Shown: positions 18,796 to 27,660 of the stretch, piece after piece
How positions within the stretch are numbered: position 1 is the stretch's first letter
Layout: each line of letters starts with the position of its first letter
NCBI RefSeq assembly: GCF_008629675.1
Contig: NZ_VWOX01000003.1
Span: forward strand, 310,001-374,000
Length of the DNA stretch: 64,000 bases
Direction of reading: 5' to 3'
DNA from: Roseiconus nitratireducens
GTDB lineage: Bacteria > Planctomycetota > Planctomycetia > Pirellulales > Pirellulaceae
Notes under the pieces: generated by a model
Told to the model about the DNA's origin: nothing
Databases searched by the model: none
What the model saw: only the letters and a program-made list of their open reading frames with translations
Made by a program: the position numbers and the translations under genes

Positions 18796-19248
18796 ATGAA
18801 AAAGATTCTTGCCAGCCTCGTCGCCACATTGGTCGTCGCGACCGCCACGACACTGTCCGCCGACGTGGACTTGGAAGGCGTCAAGTGTGTCGTCGCACCG
18901 CGTGACGCGCAAGAAAGCAAGTCGGCCGAGTACAAGGAAGGCAAAGTTTATTTCTGCTGCGGCAATTGCGCCGGAAAGTTTGCCAAGGCTCCGGAGAAGT
19001 ACACCGAGAAGGCGAATCACCAGCTGGTCGCAACCAAGCAGTACAAGCAAACCGCTTGCCCGATCAGCGGACGCGATGTCGATGAGACCAAGTCGGTGAC
19101 CCTGGCCGGCACCAAAGTCACGTTCTGCTGCGGCAACTGTGAAGGCAAAGTTGCTTCCGCCGAAGACGACGCCGCCAAGATGAAGCTGGTCTTCAACGAC
19201 AAGGCTTTCGAAAAAGGATTTGCCAAAGTCGAAAAGGAAGAAGAGTAG
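18796..19248 (+). CDS. Small exported protein with two CCGNC (TRASH/YHS-like) metal-binding repeats
   Basis: 150 residues. A signal peptide (MKKILASLVATLVVATATTLSA) is followed by two similar units of about 50 residues. Each has an early Cys (VKCVVAP; ACPISGRDV) and then VYFCCGNCAGKF or VTFCCGNCEGKV. The pattern resembles TRASH/YHS-type metal-binding modules, probably for copper or another soft metal outside the cytoplasm (inference). An AGGAG ribosome-binding site fixes the ATG at 18796, although GTG one codon earlier is possible; longer upstream frames lack a signal peptide. A strong intrinsic terminator follows, so this is probably a single-gene transcript. Confidence 0.85.
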   Translation: MKKILASLVATLVVATATTLSADVDLEGVKCVVAPRDAQESKSAEYKEGKVYFCCGNCAGKFAKAPEKYTEKANHQLVATKQYKQTACPISGRDVDETKSVTLAGTKVTFCCGNCEGKVASAEDDAAKMKLVFNDKAFEKGFAKVEKEEE

Positions 19249-19328
19249 GTCGCCCGTCAGGACGTCTGCGATCGATAATCCCCCGCGGTTAACCGATCGT
19301 CGGCGTTCCACCGACCACAAAGCTTTGC

Positions 19329-19364
19329 GGCGATGCCCCCTTTCGGGACATCGCCGTTTTTTTG
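19329..19364 (+). terminator. Rho-independent terminator after the CCGNC-repeat gene
   Basis: The stem CGGCGATG/CATCGCCG has an inner CCC/GGG pairing and is followed by seven Ts. It lies 80 bases after the stop codon, in the gap before the convergent kinase gene. Confidence 0.88.
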
Positions 19365-19451
19365 TGCGCAAGTTTATGCGCCCAAGGGTTGGAGTGTTCT
19401 CTGCTTCACCTTCCCGCTCGGGCCAGCGTCATGACGCGTGTTCAAGAAACC

Positions 19452-21800
19452 CTAGCGCTGCAAGTCACTCAGGTCCCAGACGCGGATCGTCCCGTCGCGG
19501 CCGCTGGTGGCGACGCGATGGTGCTTCTGATCCAGCGACACGTTGTGGACCGCGGAGTCGTGGCCGGCCAGTGACGCCACCAGGTCTCCGCTGGCCAAGT
19601 CCCAGATGCGGCACAATCCATCTTGGCCCGCCACGACGGCATGGTTGCCTTCGCCGCAAAAAGCGACGCTCCAATTGTCACCGCCACTGCCGACCAATTG
19701 CTTTTCTTCGGCACCGGTATCGGTATTCCAAAGGTGCACCTCCTTGCCCCAGCCCACCGTCGCCATCAGCGAACCGCTGGGGGCAAAGGCAACGTTGTAG
19801 ATCGGTCCGGCGTGACCGTGCAGCGTGTGACGTGGCTCCAAGGTTTCCGCGTCCCACACGCGAACGATTTTGTCGCTGCCCACGGACGCAATCAGCTTCC
19901 CGTCGGCGGACCAATCCACGCCGAAAATCGATCCCGGCTGGTTCTTGGTCGCCAACGGCTGGCCGGATTCGATGTGCCAGACGTGGATCACTCCGTCACG
20001 GTCGCCCGCGACGATGCGAGTCCCGTCCGGCGAAAAGGCAATTTTGCGAACCGAATTGTCGGCCTTCCATTCCTGCAACAATTCCAGCGTCTGGGCGTCC
20101 CACAATTTGACATAGCCGTCGTCTCCGCTGGAGGCAACCAGCGGGCGGGTGGGATGGTACTGGATCATCCAGACGATGCCGCGGTGGGCATCAAAACTTC
20201 GCACCACCTTCTGCGCGGCGACGTCCCACAAGCGGACGCTGCCGTCTTCGATCGCCGCAACCAGCTTTTCGCCGGAGGGATCAAAGTCAACGGCCCACAC
20301 CGTCCCGGGATTCCCCGCCAGGACGGTCGACGGGAACGGCGACTGCGGCGGGGCACTATCTTCGATCGCAGCGGGGCGTGGGTACAACACTGAAAAAGCG
20401 ATGGCGCCGATCAGGCTGGCCAAACCGATCGTGGCGGCTGCCCAGGACGCCCACCAGGCTTTCTGCGAAACCAGCCGGTGGGAACCGCTCCGCCGCCGCG
20501 CGACCGGGCTGGTCGGCAATGCGGGAAGGTGCAGTGGGGAGACCGGCCCGAACTGCGTCACGATCTCCGCCAATGTTTCAGCCACAAACGTTGCCGACTC
20601 AGGACGCTTGGCGGGATTCTTCTCCAACAACGCCATCGTCAGGTCCGACAGCGGCTTGGGGATTTTCGGATTCAACCGGGCGGGCGGCGGCGGCACCTCA
20701 TCCATGATGCGTTTCATCACACCGACGATCGACGGTGCTTCAAAGGGTGAAGATCCCGTCAACATTTCGTACAGCACGGCGCCTAAAGAGAACAGATCGC
20801 TCCGTTCATCCGCCTGGCCTCCGGTCGCTTGTTCGGGCGACATGTACAGCGGCGTCCCGGTGACCATGCCGGTGCGAGTCAGCCGCACGTCATCGGTGGC
20901 GCGGGCCAGACCGAAGTCGGTCAATTTCACGCGATCGGTGCCGGCTTCCATCATCACGTTGGCCGGCTTGATGTCCCGGTGGACCATTCCGCGGGCATGA
21001 GCCGCGGACAGACCGGATGCGATCTGCATGGCAATCCGCGCTGCCTCCGGTGGCGGCAGCGCTTTGCCGCTTCCCATCCGCGCATCCAACGTTTCGCCTT
21101 CGATGTACTGCATCACCAAGAACGCGACTTCGCCCTCGTCCTCTCGGGCGACCTGGTGCATGGCGACGACGTGTTCATGAGAGATCGCCGCGGCGGCGCG
21201 ACCCTCGCGGCAAAAACGTTGCCGGGCCACGTCGTTCTTGGCGTATTCGGGATTGAGCACCTTGATTGCGACGGTGCGTTGCAAATGGGTGTCGAAGGCC
21301 TCCAAAACGATGCCCATCCCACCCCGACCGATCACCCGCGAGATTAAAAAGTGGTGCAGGCGGCCGATGTAGGCGGGATCTTCCGAAGGCCGCAGGAACG
21401 GCAACCCGAGCGGGTTGGTCGCCTCCAGGGTCTGTTTGGCGTCTTCGTCGCTGGCCGGCCTCGCGCCGGCTTCAGGCGCCAGGGTCTCGGTGGCATCGGG
21501 GATGGAAGTTTCTTCGGCGTGCGAGAATTCTGCGGAAACGTTCGTCACCGCTTTCCAGTACGCCGAGTCGTGCGGTGGAGCGGTGGCGACCTGCCGGCCG
21601 ACCAGATCCTCCACGGCAACGGCGGCCAGCGCGCTGCCCTGGGCTGCCCCCCAATGACCGGAAGCGACCGAGTCCAATGTTTCCTGGCAACGGCGGCAAC
21701 CGCCCACATGCTCGGTCGCATCGGCGGCTTCGGCGCCAGCCAGGGTTCCATTGACCAAGGCTTCCAACTGATCCGCCGAGGGACAGTCCGGCAGGGCCAT
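19452..21800 (-). CDS. Ser/Thr protein kinase with anti-sigma-type zinc finger and WD40 propeller
   Basis: 782 residues. The N-terminus (CPSADQLEALVNGTLAGAEA, then HVGGCRRCQETL) has the His/Cys pattern of an anti-sigma zf-HC2 finger. The kinase domain (about 150-420) is complete: RGGMGIVLEA, VAIKVL, MVHRDIKPANVMM, DFGLA, MSPEQ. One transmembrane helix near 460 (WASWAAATIGLASLIGAIAFSVL) separates it from seven WD40 repeats (such as GSVRLWDVA, GYVKLWDAQ, GTIRVWDLS) that should form one extracytoplasmic propeller. It starts within the stop codon of the upstream ECF sigma gene (TGATG overlap), so the two are translationally coupled. The fused zinc finger suggests the kinase binds that sigma factor directly (inference). 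Confidence 0.94.
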   Translation of the reverse strand: MALPDCPSADQLEALVNGTLAGAEAADATEHVGGCRRCQETLDSVASGHWGAAQGSALAAVAVEDLVGRQVATAPPHDSAYWKAVTNVSAEFSHAEETSIPDATETLAPEAGARPASDEDAKQTLEATNPLGLPFLRPSEDPAYIGRLHHFLISRVIGRGGMGIVLEAFDTHLQRTVAIKVLNPEYAKNDVARQRFCREGRAAAAISHEHVVAMHQVAREDEGEVAFLVMQYIEGETLDARMGSGKALPPPEAARIAMQIASGLSAAHARGMVHRDIKPANVMMEAGTDRVKLTDFGLARATDDVRLTRTGMVTGTPLYMSPEQATGGQADERSDLFSLGAVLYEMLTGSSPFEAPSIVGVMKRIMDEVPPPPARLNPKIPKPLSDLTMALLEKNPAKRPESATFVAETLAEIVTQFGPVSPLHLPALPTSPVARRRSGSHRLVSQKAWWASWAAATIGLASLIGAIAFSVLYPRPAAIEDSAPPQSPFPSTVLAGNPGTVWAVDFDPSGEKLVAAIEDGSVRLWDVAAQKVVRSFDAHRGIVWMIQYHPTRPLVASSGDDGYVKLWDAQTLELLQEWKADNSVRKIAFSPDGTRIVAGDRDGVIHVWHIESGQPLATKNQPGSIFGVDWSADGKLIASVGSDKIVRVWDAETLEPRHTLHGHAGPIYNVAFAPSGSLMATVGWGKEVHLWNTDTGAEEKQLVGSGGDNWSVAFCGEGNHAVVAGQDGLCRIWDLASGDLVASLAGHDSAVHNVSLDQKHHRVATSGRDGTIRVWDLSDLQR

Positions 21801-22405
21801 CAGTGCACCTCTTCTTCTTGCAGTTTTCGGATTTCGGCTCGCAGCCGGGCCGTGACGCGGCTCTTGGCGACGTAGATCGCACCGGGGCTCATCGCGAGCT
21901 CCTTCGCCGCCTCGGCAGCAGACTTGCCTTCCACCGCGGTCAGGCGGAACGCGGACCAGGTTTTCGGATCAGAGTTTTCTTCGACGGTTTGCATGGCAGT
22001 GGCTGCGAGCGAGCGGAGGTGTTCCAGTTCCCAACGATCGCTCAGCTCATTTCGATCGTCAGCGGCTTGGGAAAGCATTTCCAACTGGGCGGTGTCATTG
22101 CCGGTTGGCCCCGCCCTGTTTCGTTTCTCAAAAAAGGTCGCCAAACGGTTCCGGGTGATCGTGAACAACCAGGCCCGAAAACCGCCTTTCTGTTTGTCGT
22201 ATTCCAACCGCCCGATCGCCGAACCGACGCGGCGAAAGACGTCTTGGACGACGTCGGCCGCGTCGGCGTCCTGCAACCCTCGGCTGCGGACGAAGCGATA
22301 CAGCATCGGCCCATAGAGACGCAGAAAGTCATTCCACGCATCGTGGTCGGTGCCATCGCGCAGTCGCATCAACAGCGTCGCGCGGGTCACGGGGGAATCA
22401 CTCAC
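21800..22405 (-). CDS. ECF-type RNA polymerase sigma factor
   Basis: 201 residues from a GTG start (SDSPVTRATLLMRLRDGTDHDAW). Region 2 is seen in FLRLYGPMLYRFVRSRGL-type sequence followed by DAADVVQDVFRRV, and region 2.4-like GGFRAWLFTITRNRLATFF. Region 4 lies at the end (GKSAAEAAKELAMSPGAIYV, then KSRVTARL). The downstream gene is the kinase/WD40 protein, whose start overlaps this stop by one base, so the pair should be made in fixed ratio. Confidence 0.93.
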   Translation of the reverse strand: MSDSPVTRATLLMRLRDGTDHDAWNDFLRLYGPMLYRFVRSRGLQDADAADVVQDVFRRVGSAIGRLEYDKQKGGFRAWLFTITRNRLATFFEKRNRAGPTGNDTAQLEMLSQAADDRNELSDRWELEHLRSLAATAMQTVEENSDPKTWSAFRLTAVEGKSAAEAAKELAMSPGAIYVAKSRVTARLRAEIRKLQEEEVH

Positions 22406-22688
22406 CGTGTTGTTCTCAGGTTGGGGGACGGCGTCTCCGCTCGTTCATCGGTCAGGCCGCCCGCGGGATTCAAATCGGTAGCGAATCCAAGTTGGCGGCG
22501 GTCCGGCCGGACGAACCGACGCAGTATAGCGATCGATCCACCCGCGGCACGTGTCCCTTCTCCCGTCAGACAATACCGCGGCAACCACGCCATCCTTACA
22601 GCCCTGCACGGAAATTCTCGCCCCCGGTCGGTCGGCAGCCCCTCCCGGATGACACGTCCCTGCAGCGTTCACCAGGCGCCGGAGCGTC

Positions 22689-23390
22689 CTAACGGGTGGG
22701 ACGGACGTCGGAGAGCATCTGTTCCAGCTGCCGCATGCTGCGCGAGAGCAAAACCCGAACCGCCACATCGGTTTTCCCAAGCTTCTCCGCGATGGCCTTG
22801 GTTGGCAACCCGTCCGCGTATCGCATCCGGATTGCCTGCTGCTGTTCGTCGGTCAATCCGGTGATCGCCTCCTGCATCCGCATCAGGCGGACGTCGCGGC
22901 TGAAGGCGGCACTGGGGCTGGTCATGCTGGCCGCCAACAACTGCTCCAATCCCGGCGCGCTGTCGCTTTCCCCGCCGCTGCGGTGCATGGACTGCTGCCG
23001 ATTGGCGTCACGGCGTTTGGCGTCAAAGTGAAAACGATGCGCGTCGACGACCCGTCGCCGTGCCAATTGCTGCAGCCAATCCATCGGCGAGTATTGATCC
23101 AATGGGGCCGTCTCCAAGCTGGACAAGGCGGCGGTGGACACTTCCTGCACCAAATCTTCCACCTCCACCAGGGCCAGCAAGTGCTCGCCGGTGATCGAGC
23201 GGACGAATCCGCACAGTCGTTGATGGTTTTGCTGGATGTACTCGGCCAGCGCGGCAGCGTCCTTCTGCCGAATCCGTTCGACCAGATCGGCGTCCCCACC
23301 AGCGTGGGCGGGATCGCTGGTTTCGGGTTCGTTGGCGTCGGAGTCATTGGCTTCCGAATCACTGGCATTCGAATCACTGTCTTCAGACAT
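22689..23390 (-). CDS. ECF-type RNA polymerase sigma factor with acidic N-terminus
   Basis: 233 residues. The first 30 are a Ser/Asp/Asn/Glu-rich tract (SDSNASDSEANDSDANEPET), unusual for a sigma factor. Region 2 follows (LVEVEDLVQEVSTAALSSLE; DWLQQLARRRVVDAHRFHFD). Region 4 is near the C-terminus (LTDEQQQAIRMRYADGLPTK, then AIAEKLGKTDVAVRVLLSRS). A large membrane kinase gene starts divergently about 290 bases away, so the two may share a control region. The 283-base gap between this gene and the next sigma gene to the left shows no gene. Confidence 0.92.
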   Translation of the reverse strand: MSEDSDSNASDSEANDSDANEPETSDPAHAGGDADLVERIRQKDAAALAEYIQQNHQRLCGFVRSITGEHLLALVEVEDLVQEVSTAALSSLETAPLDQYSPMDWLQQLARRRVVDAHRFHFDAKRRDANRQQSMHRSGGESDSAPGLEQLLAASMTSPSAAFSRDVRLMRMQEAITGLTDEQQQAIRMRYADGLPTKAIAEKLGKTDVAVRVLLSRSMRQLEQMLSDVRPTR

Positions 23391-23683
23391 TTGCCGGTAC
23401 CCTCTCGATTCAAGTCAGAGAACGGACGGGGAGATCCCCCATCGGTCACGTCAACGTCTGATGCGCCAGCCTTCCCCCGCATCAACGTCCGATGCGTCAA
23501 CCACCATTGAGGAGTATAACGAATGACGGCGGAACACAAAGAAGTCGCGGAGTCGCAACGAGCCTGATCCGCTGCAGGGCAGAAAACGGCACCGGGAATA
23601 CGGGCTCCGATCCGCCGCGACTTCGGCAAGTCCCAGGCATGCACGCTCTTTCCCGTTCTCGCTTCCTTTCACATGGCAATTCA

Positions 23684-26068
23684 ATGACCGACGGGCCATC
23701 CGAAGCATCCTTGTCGACGCGGAAGGCGAATCCGCCGATTGACGTGGACGAGACGACGGACTTGGCTCAGCCGGGACCACCGGGCCAGCAGGGAAGTCCA
23801 GTGCAGCAGGGAAGTCCAGTGCAGCAGGGCATTCAACAGACCGATCTGCCACCCTGCGACCGGCTGGAAGAACTGTTGGAAGCTTGCTTGGAGGAATTCC
23901 TGCCGGCCGCTCCGGTCGCGTCGCCGCAGGCATTGTCGGCGTTTCTGCCGGAGGTTGATTCGGACACCCAGCGGTTCCTGCTGCTGGAATTGATCAAGTT
24001 GGATCTTTCGGCCACGGCCGATGCCCGCGACAAGCCGCTCCGACCGATCGAAGACTACCTGGAGGCTTTTCCCGGTTTGCTCTCGGCCGATCAGGTCCCC
24101 GTGGACCTGCTGATGGAGGACATCCAGCTGCGCAAGGAGCTCGGCGAAATGCTTGATGCCCAGAGTTACTCGCGGCGTTTTCCTCAGCATTCGCAAATCA
24201 TCCGCGAATTGCTTGGCGGCACGCCGCATGCGGCCGCGGAGGCGACGGCGGCGGTGGAAAACCGACGCCGCCCGCCGGTGTTTGAAATCGGCGAATCGAT
24301 CGACGATTTCAAAATCGTGCTGACGCTCGGCCAGGGAGCGTTCGCCAGCGTCTATCTGGCCAGGCAAATTTCCATGAGTCGGCTGGTGGCGTTGAAGGTG
24401 TCTCGTGGCACCGGCGACGAACCCCGCGCCCTGGCCCAGTTCGACCACCCCAACATCGTCCGGGTGTTTGACCAGCGAGCTCTGGACGATCCGCCCGTGC
24501 ATTTGTTGTACATGCAATTTCAGCCGGGCGGCACGCTGGCCGATGTCGTCAAACGGGTTCGACAAACCCCCGTCTCGCAGCGATCGGGAAAACTGATGCT
24601 CGATGCGGTCGACCGATCGCTCTTACACACCGCGCAAGCGGTCCCCGAACGGTCATCGTTGCGGCAGTGGTTGGAGACGGCGCCCTGGCCGATGACGGTC
24701 GCCTGGGTCGGCATCCAGCTTGCCCACGCGCTCGAAGACGCTCACCACCATGACGTGCTGCACCGCGACGTCAAACCGGCCAACGTGCTGTTGTCCGCGG
24801 AGGGGGTTCCGAAACTTGCCGATTTCAACGTCAGCTTCGCCGGCGGCGCGGGCCGCGCCGGCGCCGCCACCAGCTTCGGCGGGTCGATCGGCTACATGGC
24901 CCCGGAACACCTGCGTGCGATCTGCGCCACCGCGCTGTCGGAGGTGGAGTCCGTTGCCGCGCCCGCCGACCTGTACTCGCTGGCCATCCTGCTGTGGGAA
25001 CTGTGGCAGGGCCAACGACCTTTCGAATGCGCCGAAAACCCCAGCTCCTGGACCGACGCGATCACGCAACAGTTGCGTGCGCGGTCCGAACCGATCGCGG
25101 CCCCTGGAGGCGGCGATCAGGACGCGCTAGCGCGGTTGCTGGAAAAGACACTCCGTGAAACCCTGGTGGTCGACCCGCAGAGGCGGATCGGATCCGGAGC
25201 CGAACTGGCCGCCCGATTGAAGCTGGCACTGCATCCGGATGCCGCGCAGCTGTTCGATCCCGATCCGAATTCCTGGCAGGGCTGGCTGTCGCGGCGTTCG
25301 CCCTGGTTGGTTGCCACGTTGATCATCCTGTTGCCCAACGCGATCGCCGGTGTCTACGGCTGGTTCTACAACTACTTTGACACCCTGTACGCCATGTTCA
25401 TCAGCGTTGAAGGACTGGAGTGGACATTCAAGGCCTTGTCCACCGCCGTCAACCTGACCGCATTCCCGTTGGCCGTTGTGCTGGTGATCGTCTACACGCG
25501 ACGAGTCGTGCGTGGATTGCGCGCCACGGCCAGCGGCGCGACCGCGTCGGAAAAAGATCTGTACGAAACGATGCAGCTCGCGCACCGCGCGGCGGTCATC
25601 GGCGGCTTTTTGTGGTGTCTGGCCGCGGTGATCTACCCCACGGTTCTTCGCAGCCTGTATCCCGAGTTAACGCGTCGCGAGTTCGGGCACTTCTTCTTGT
25701 CGCACGTCATCTGCGGCGGAGTCGCGGCCATCTATCCGTTCTTCGGGATCAGCATCTACGCCGTGACCGTCCTGTACCCACGGATGGTTCGCTCCAAGCT
25801 GCAGGACCGAAACTTTGATCACCGGATTGCCGTGCTTGTGCGACGTTGCGAACGCTATCTGTTGTTGGCCTGCCTGGTGCCGCTGTTGGGCGCCACGTTG
25901 CTGCTGGTGAGCAATGTGCCCGAATCTAAGCACGTGATGTTGATCGCGATTGCGGCCACCGGGTTGGGCTTGTTTGCTGCCTTTTCTGCTTACCGCTACA
26001 TCCTGCGACAGTGTTCGACAATGGCGGTCGTGCTGTCCTCCAAGCGAGACTCCGCCTTGCCGGCCTGA
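23684..26068 (+). CDS. Multi-pass membrane Ser/Thr protein kinase with DFN in place of DFG
   Basis: About 794 residues. An acidic/Gln-rich N-terminus carries a short tandem repeat (QGSPVQQGSPVQQG). A helical region precedes the kinase domain: LGQGAFASVYLA, VALKVS (Lys), LHRDVKPANVLL and GYMAPEH. The metal-binding DFG reads DFN at 24821-24829, and the segment between lysine and helix C is short. About six transmembrane helices fill the C-terminal 250 residues (VATLIILLPNAIAGVYGW, FPLAVVLVIVYT, GGFLWCLAAVIYPTVL). Upstream in-frame starts (23492, 23639) add sequence without similarity; ATG at 23684 is preferred. It is divergent from an ECF sigma gene. A perfect hairpin follows the stop. Confidence 0.92.
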   Translation: MTDGPSEASLSTRKANPPIDVDETTDLAQPGPPGQQGSPVQQGSPVQQGIQQTDLPPCDRLEELLEACLEEFLPAAPVASPQALSAFLPEVDSDTQRFLLLELIKLDLSATADARDKPLRPIEDYLEAFPGLLSADQVPVDLLMEDIQLRKELGEMLDAQSYSRRFPQHSQIIRELLGGTPHAAAEATAAVENRRRPPVFEIGESIDDFKIVLTLGQGAFASVYLARQISMSRLVALKVSRGTGDEPRALAQFDHPNIVRVFDQRALDDPPVHLLYMQFQPGGTLADVVKRVRQTPVSQRSGKLMLDAVDRSLLHTAQAVPERSSLRQWLETAPWPMTVAWVGIQLAHALEDAHHHDVLHRDVKPANVLLSAEGVPKLADFNVSFAGGAGRAGAATSFGGSIGYMAPEHLRAICATALSEVESVAAPADLYSLAILLWELWQGQRPFECAENPSSWTDAITQQLRARSEPIAAPGGGDQDALARLLEKTLRETLVVDPQRRIGSGAELAARLKLALHPDAAQLFDPDPNSWQGWLSRRSPWLVATLIILLPNAIAGVYGWFYNYFDTLYAMFISVEGLEWTFKALSTAVNLTAFPLAVVLVIVYTRRVVRGLRATASGATASEKDLYETMQLAHRAAVIGGFLWCLAAVIYPTVLRSLYPELTRREFGHFFLSHVICGGVAAIYPFFGISIYAVTVLYPRMVRSKLQDRNFDHRIAVLVRRCERYLLLACLVPLLGATLLLVSNVPESKHVMLIAIAATGLGLFAAFSAYRYILRQCSTMAVVLSSKRDSALPA

Positions 26069-26112
26069 ACGCAACGACCTTCTTCAGCCGCACGCAGCGA
26101 CCCCATGCAGGG

Positions 26113-26142
26113 ACCCCGCGTCGAACACGTTCGACGCGGGGT
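26113..26142. terminator. Perfect hairpin between convergent genes, probable two-way terminator
   Basis: Arms ACCCCGCGTCGAA and TTCGACGCGGGGT (13 bp, no mismatch) enclose the loop CACG. It lies between the stops of the membrane kinase gene (plus) and the CARDB-like gene (minus). There is no T-run, so it may act by structure or with Rho. Confidence 0.6.
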
Positions 26143-26203
26143 GATCCCAATCGTCCGCAGACCCGGCGGACGTCAGACCGGACGGTTCCGTGACCGACCA
26201 CGT

Positions 26204-27076
26204 TCAGGAATCGTCCCCCTGCACCGAGGCACCGTCGTTGAACTGGTCAATCGCCGTGCGGAGATCGCCGTTGGAGATCGCATCGGCCTGATCGGGTGCG
26301 GCTTGGACCGTTGCGGCCTGGGCGGCTTCGGCTGGGGCCGGAACCGCGGCCGCCGTCGCGGCCGGCGGCACCGATTGGGTCACGCTGGTGGTGGTCTCAA
26401 CCGACGCGGTTTCAATCGCCGTTTGCGTTTCGGTCACCGTGGAAACCTCGGTAACCGCCGCCACGGGAATGGCCGACAGATCGAAGACCCGCAGATTGTT
26501 GGCTTCGTTGGATTCCAGAAACTGGTCGAAGCTGTCCACGGCGACCAGCAGCCGATTGAATCCGATCGGTTGGCCATTCAGATTGCCCATCGCCAGAGCC
26601 TCAATCGGAAGCGTCAAGTTGATCTGGACGGCAGCGCCGGCCGGCAGCGAATCGATCTTGGCGGTCACGTTGGGACTGGTCGGACAGATCCGGCCGAACA
26701 GGCCAACCAAGGTGATCCGCGCTCCGCACACCTCGCGGGTGCTGCAGTTCTTGATCACCACGTCAAAGTTCGGACCGCAGCCGCTGGCGACGCCTTCTTG
26801 GCGATGAACCGAGACCAGCTGCAGATCACCCAGCTCGCAGGTCGGGATTTGCACGTGGCCCAGGGGATGCAGTGCCGCAATGTCGTCACAGGCATCCGAA
26901 TCGTTGTTGACGCCGTGACGCATCAGCAATGCGATCACGTAGTCACAGCGTTGCGGACCGTGCAGCAAGCGGTGCAGTTCGACATCGTCGGCCTGCGCGC
27001 TCGAAACGGGAATCGCGACCAGCGCCCCGGTGACCAGCGCGAATGCGACCGCGCGGATTGATGGAAAGGATTTCAT
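26204..27076 (-). CDS. Exported CARDB-like protein of unknown function
   Basis: 290 residues. A Sec signal peptide (AVAFALVTGALVAIPVSSAQA) is followed by a Cys-containing region (QRCDYVIALL; DACDD; TCELGDL). A beta-sandwich-like part of CARDB type comes next, with ALAMGNLNGQPIG and the diagnostic DSFDQFLESNEANNLRVFDL. The last 80 residues are low-complexity Thr/Val/Ala/Pro (TEVSTVTETQTAIETASV), probably a flexible tail. CARDB domains mediate adhesion or scaffold assembly outside the cell; no enzyme site is visible. An intrinsic terminator upstream separates it from the Tyr-rich gene on the same strand. Confidence 0.75.
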   Translation of the reverse strand: MKSFPSIRAVAFALVTGALVAIPVSSAQADDVELHRLLHGPQRCDYVIALLMRHGVNNDSDACDDIAALHPLGHVQIPTCELGDLQLVSVHRQEGVASGCGPNFDVVIKNCSTREVCGARITLVGLFGRICPTSPNVTAKIDSLPAGAAVQINLTLPIEALAMGNLNGQPIGFNRLLVAVDSFDQFLESNEANNLRVFDLSAIPVAAVTEVSTVTETQTAIETASVETTTSVTQSVPPAATAAAVPAPAEAAQAATVQAAPDQADAISNGDLRTAIDQFNDGASVQGDDS

Positions 27077-27164
27077 GGTTCGTTGGTTCCGTATGTGAAG
27101 ATGGAAATGCGGAGCAAGTCCGGAGGCGAAATCGCCGTCACGTCTGCCCGAGATGCGTGAACTG

Positions 27165-27204
27165 AAAAAAGGCCCGGTGAGCTCTGAAACGGACTCACCG
27201 GGCC
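27165..27204 (-). terminator. Rho-independent terminator after the Tyr-rich small protein gene
   Basis: The 11-bp perfect stem GGCCCGGTGAG/CTCACCGGGCC has a 12-base loop and is followed, on the minus strand, by six Ts. It ends the transcript of the Tyr-rich gene about 50 bases after its stop, before the CARDB-like gene begins. Confidence 0.92.
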
Positions 27205-27255
27205 GGGCGAAGGGTCATCCGATCGCATGGTTCTGCGATCGCGAACACCAGTGGC

Positions 27256-27660
27256 TCAGTAGCAAGCCCAGTAGCTGGTGTAGCAGGGGACGTGGTACGT
27301 CACCGGGTGGTAGCAGTAGGAAACCGGGCGGTAGCAGCTGTAGCTGTAGTACGGACGGTAGTAGCTGTAGCCGTAGCTGTATCCGTATCCGAAGCTTCGG
27401 TAGCTGCGTCCGTAGCCGTACCCGATCCGTCGGAAGCATGCCGCCACGGCGTCCTCGTCTTTGTCGTCATCGCCCAACAAGGCGTCGACGTCGGCCTGGC
27501 CAAAATGATCCTCGTCTTCCAACGCCGTGTCGGCACTTGCAACCGCGGTGACCGCATCGGTGTCCATCGCGGCCAGTTGGTTCAGCAGATCGTCGTCGGC
27601 GCTGACGGTGCCGAAGATCATCACGACCGGTGCGACTGCAAAAAGGATTCGCTTCAACAT
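27256..27660 (-). CDS. Small exported Tyr/Gly-rich protein
   Basis: 134 residues. A signal peptide (MLKRILFAVAPVVMIFGTVSA) is followed by an acidic half (DDDLLNQLAAMDTDAVTAV; DEDHFGQADVDALLGDDDKD) and a C-terminal 55 residues dominated by Tyr, Gly, Ser and some Cys (GYGYSYGYSYYRPYYSYSCY). The Tyr-rich part is probably disordered or surface-active; dityrosine or disulfide cross-linking in the cell envelope is a guess. The reading frame extends upstream but only the ATG at 27660 gives a signal peptide. A strong terminator follows. No recognised family. Confidence 0.8.
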   Translation of the reverse strand: MLKRILFAVAPVVMIFGTVSADDDLLNQLAAMDTDAVTAVASADTALEDEDHFGQADVDALLGDDDKDEDAVAACFRRIGYGYGRSYRSFGYGYSYGYSYYRPYYSYSCYRPVSYCYHPVTYHVPCYTSYWACY

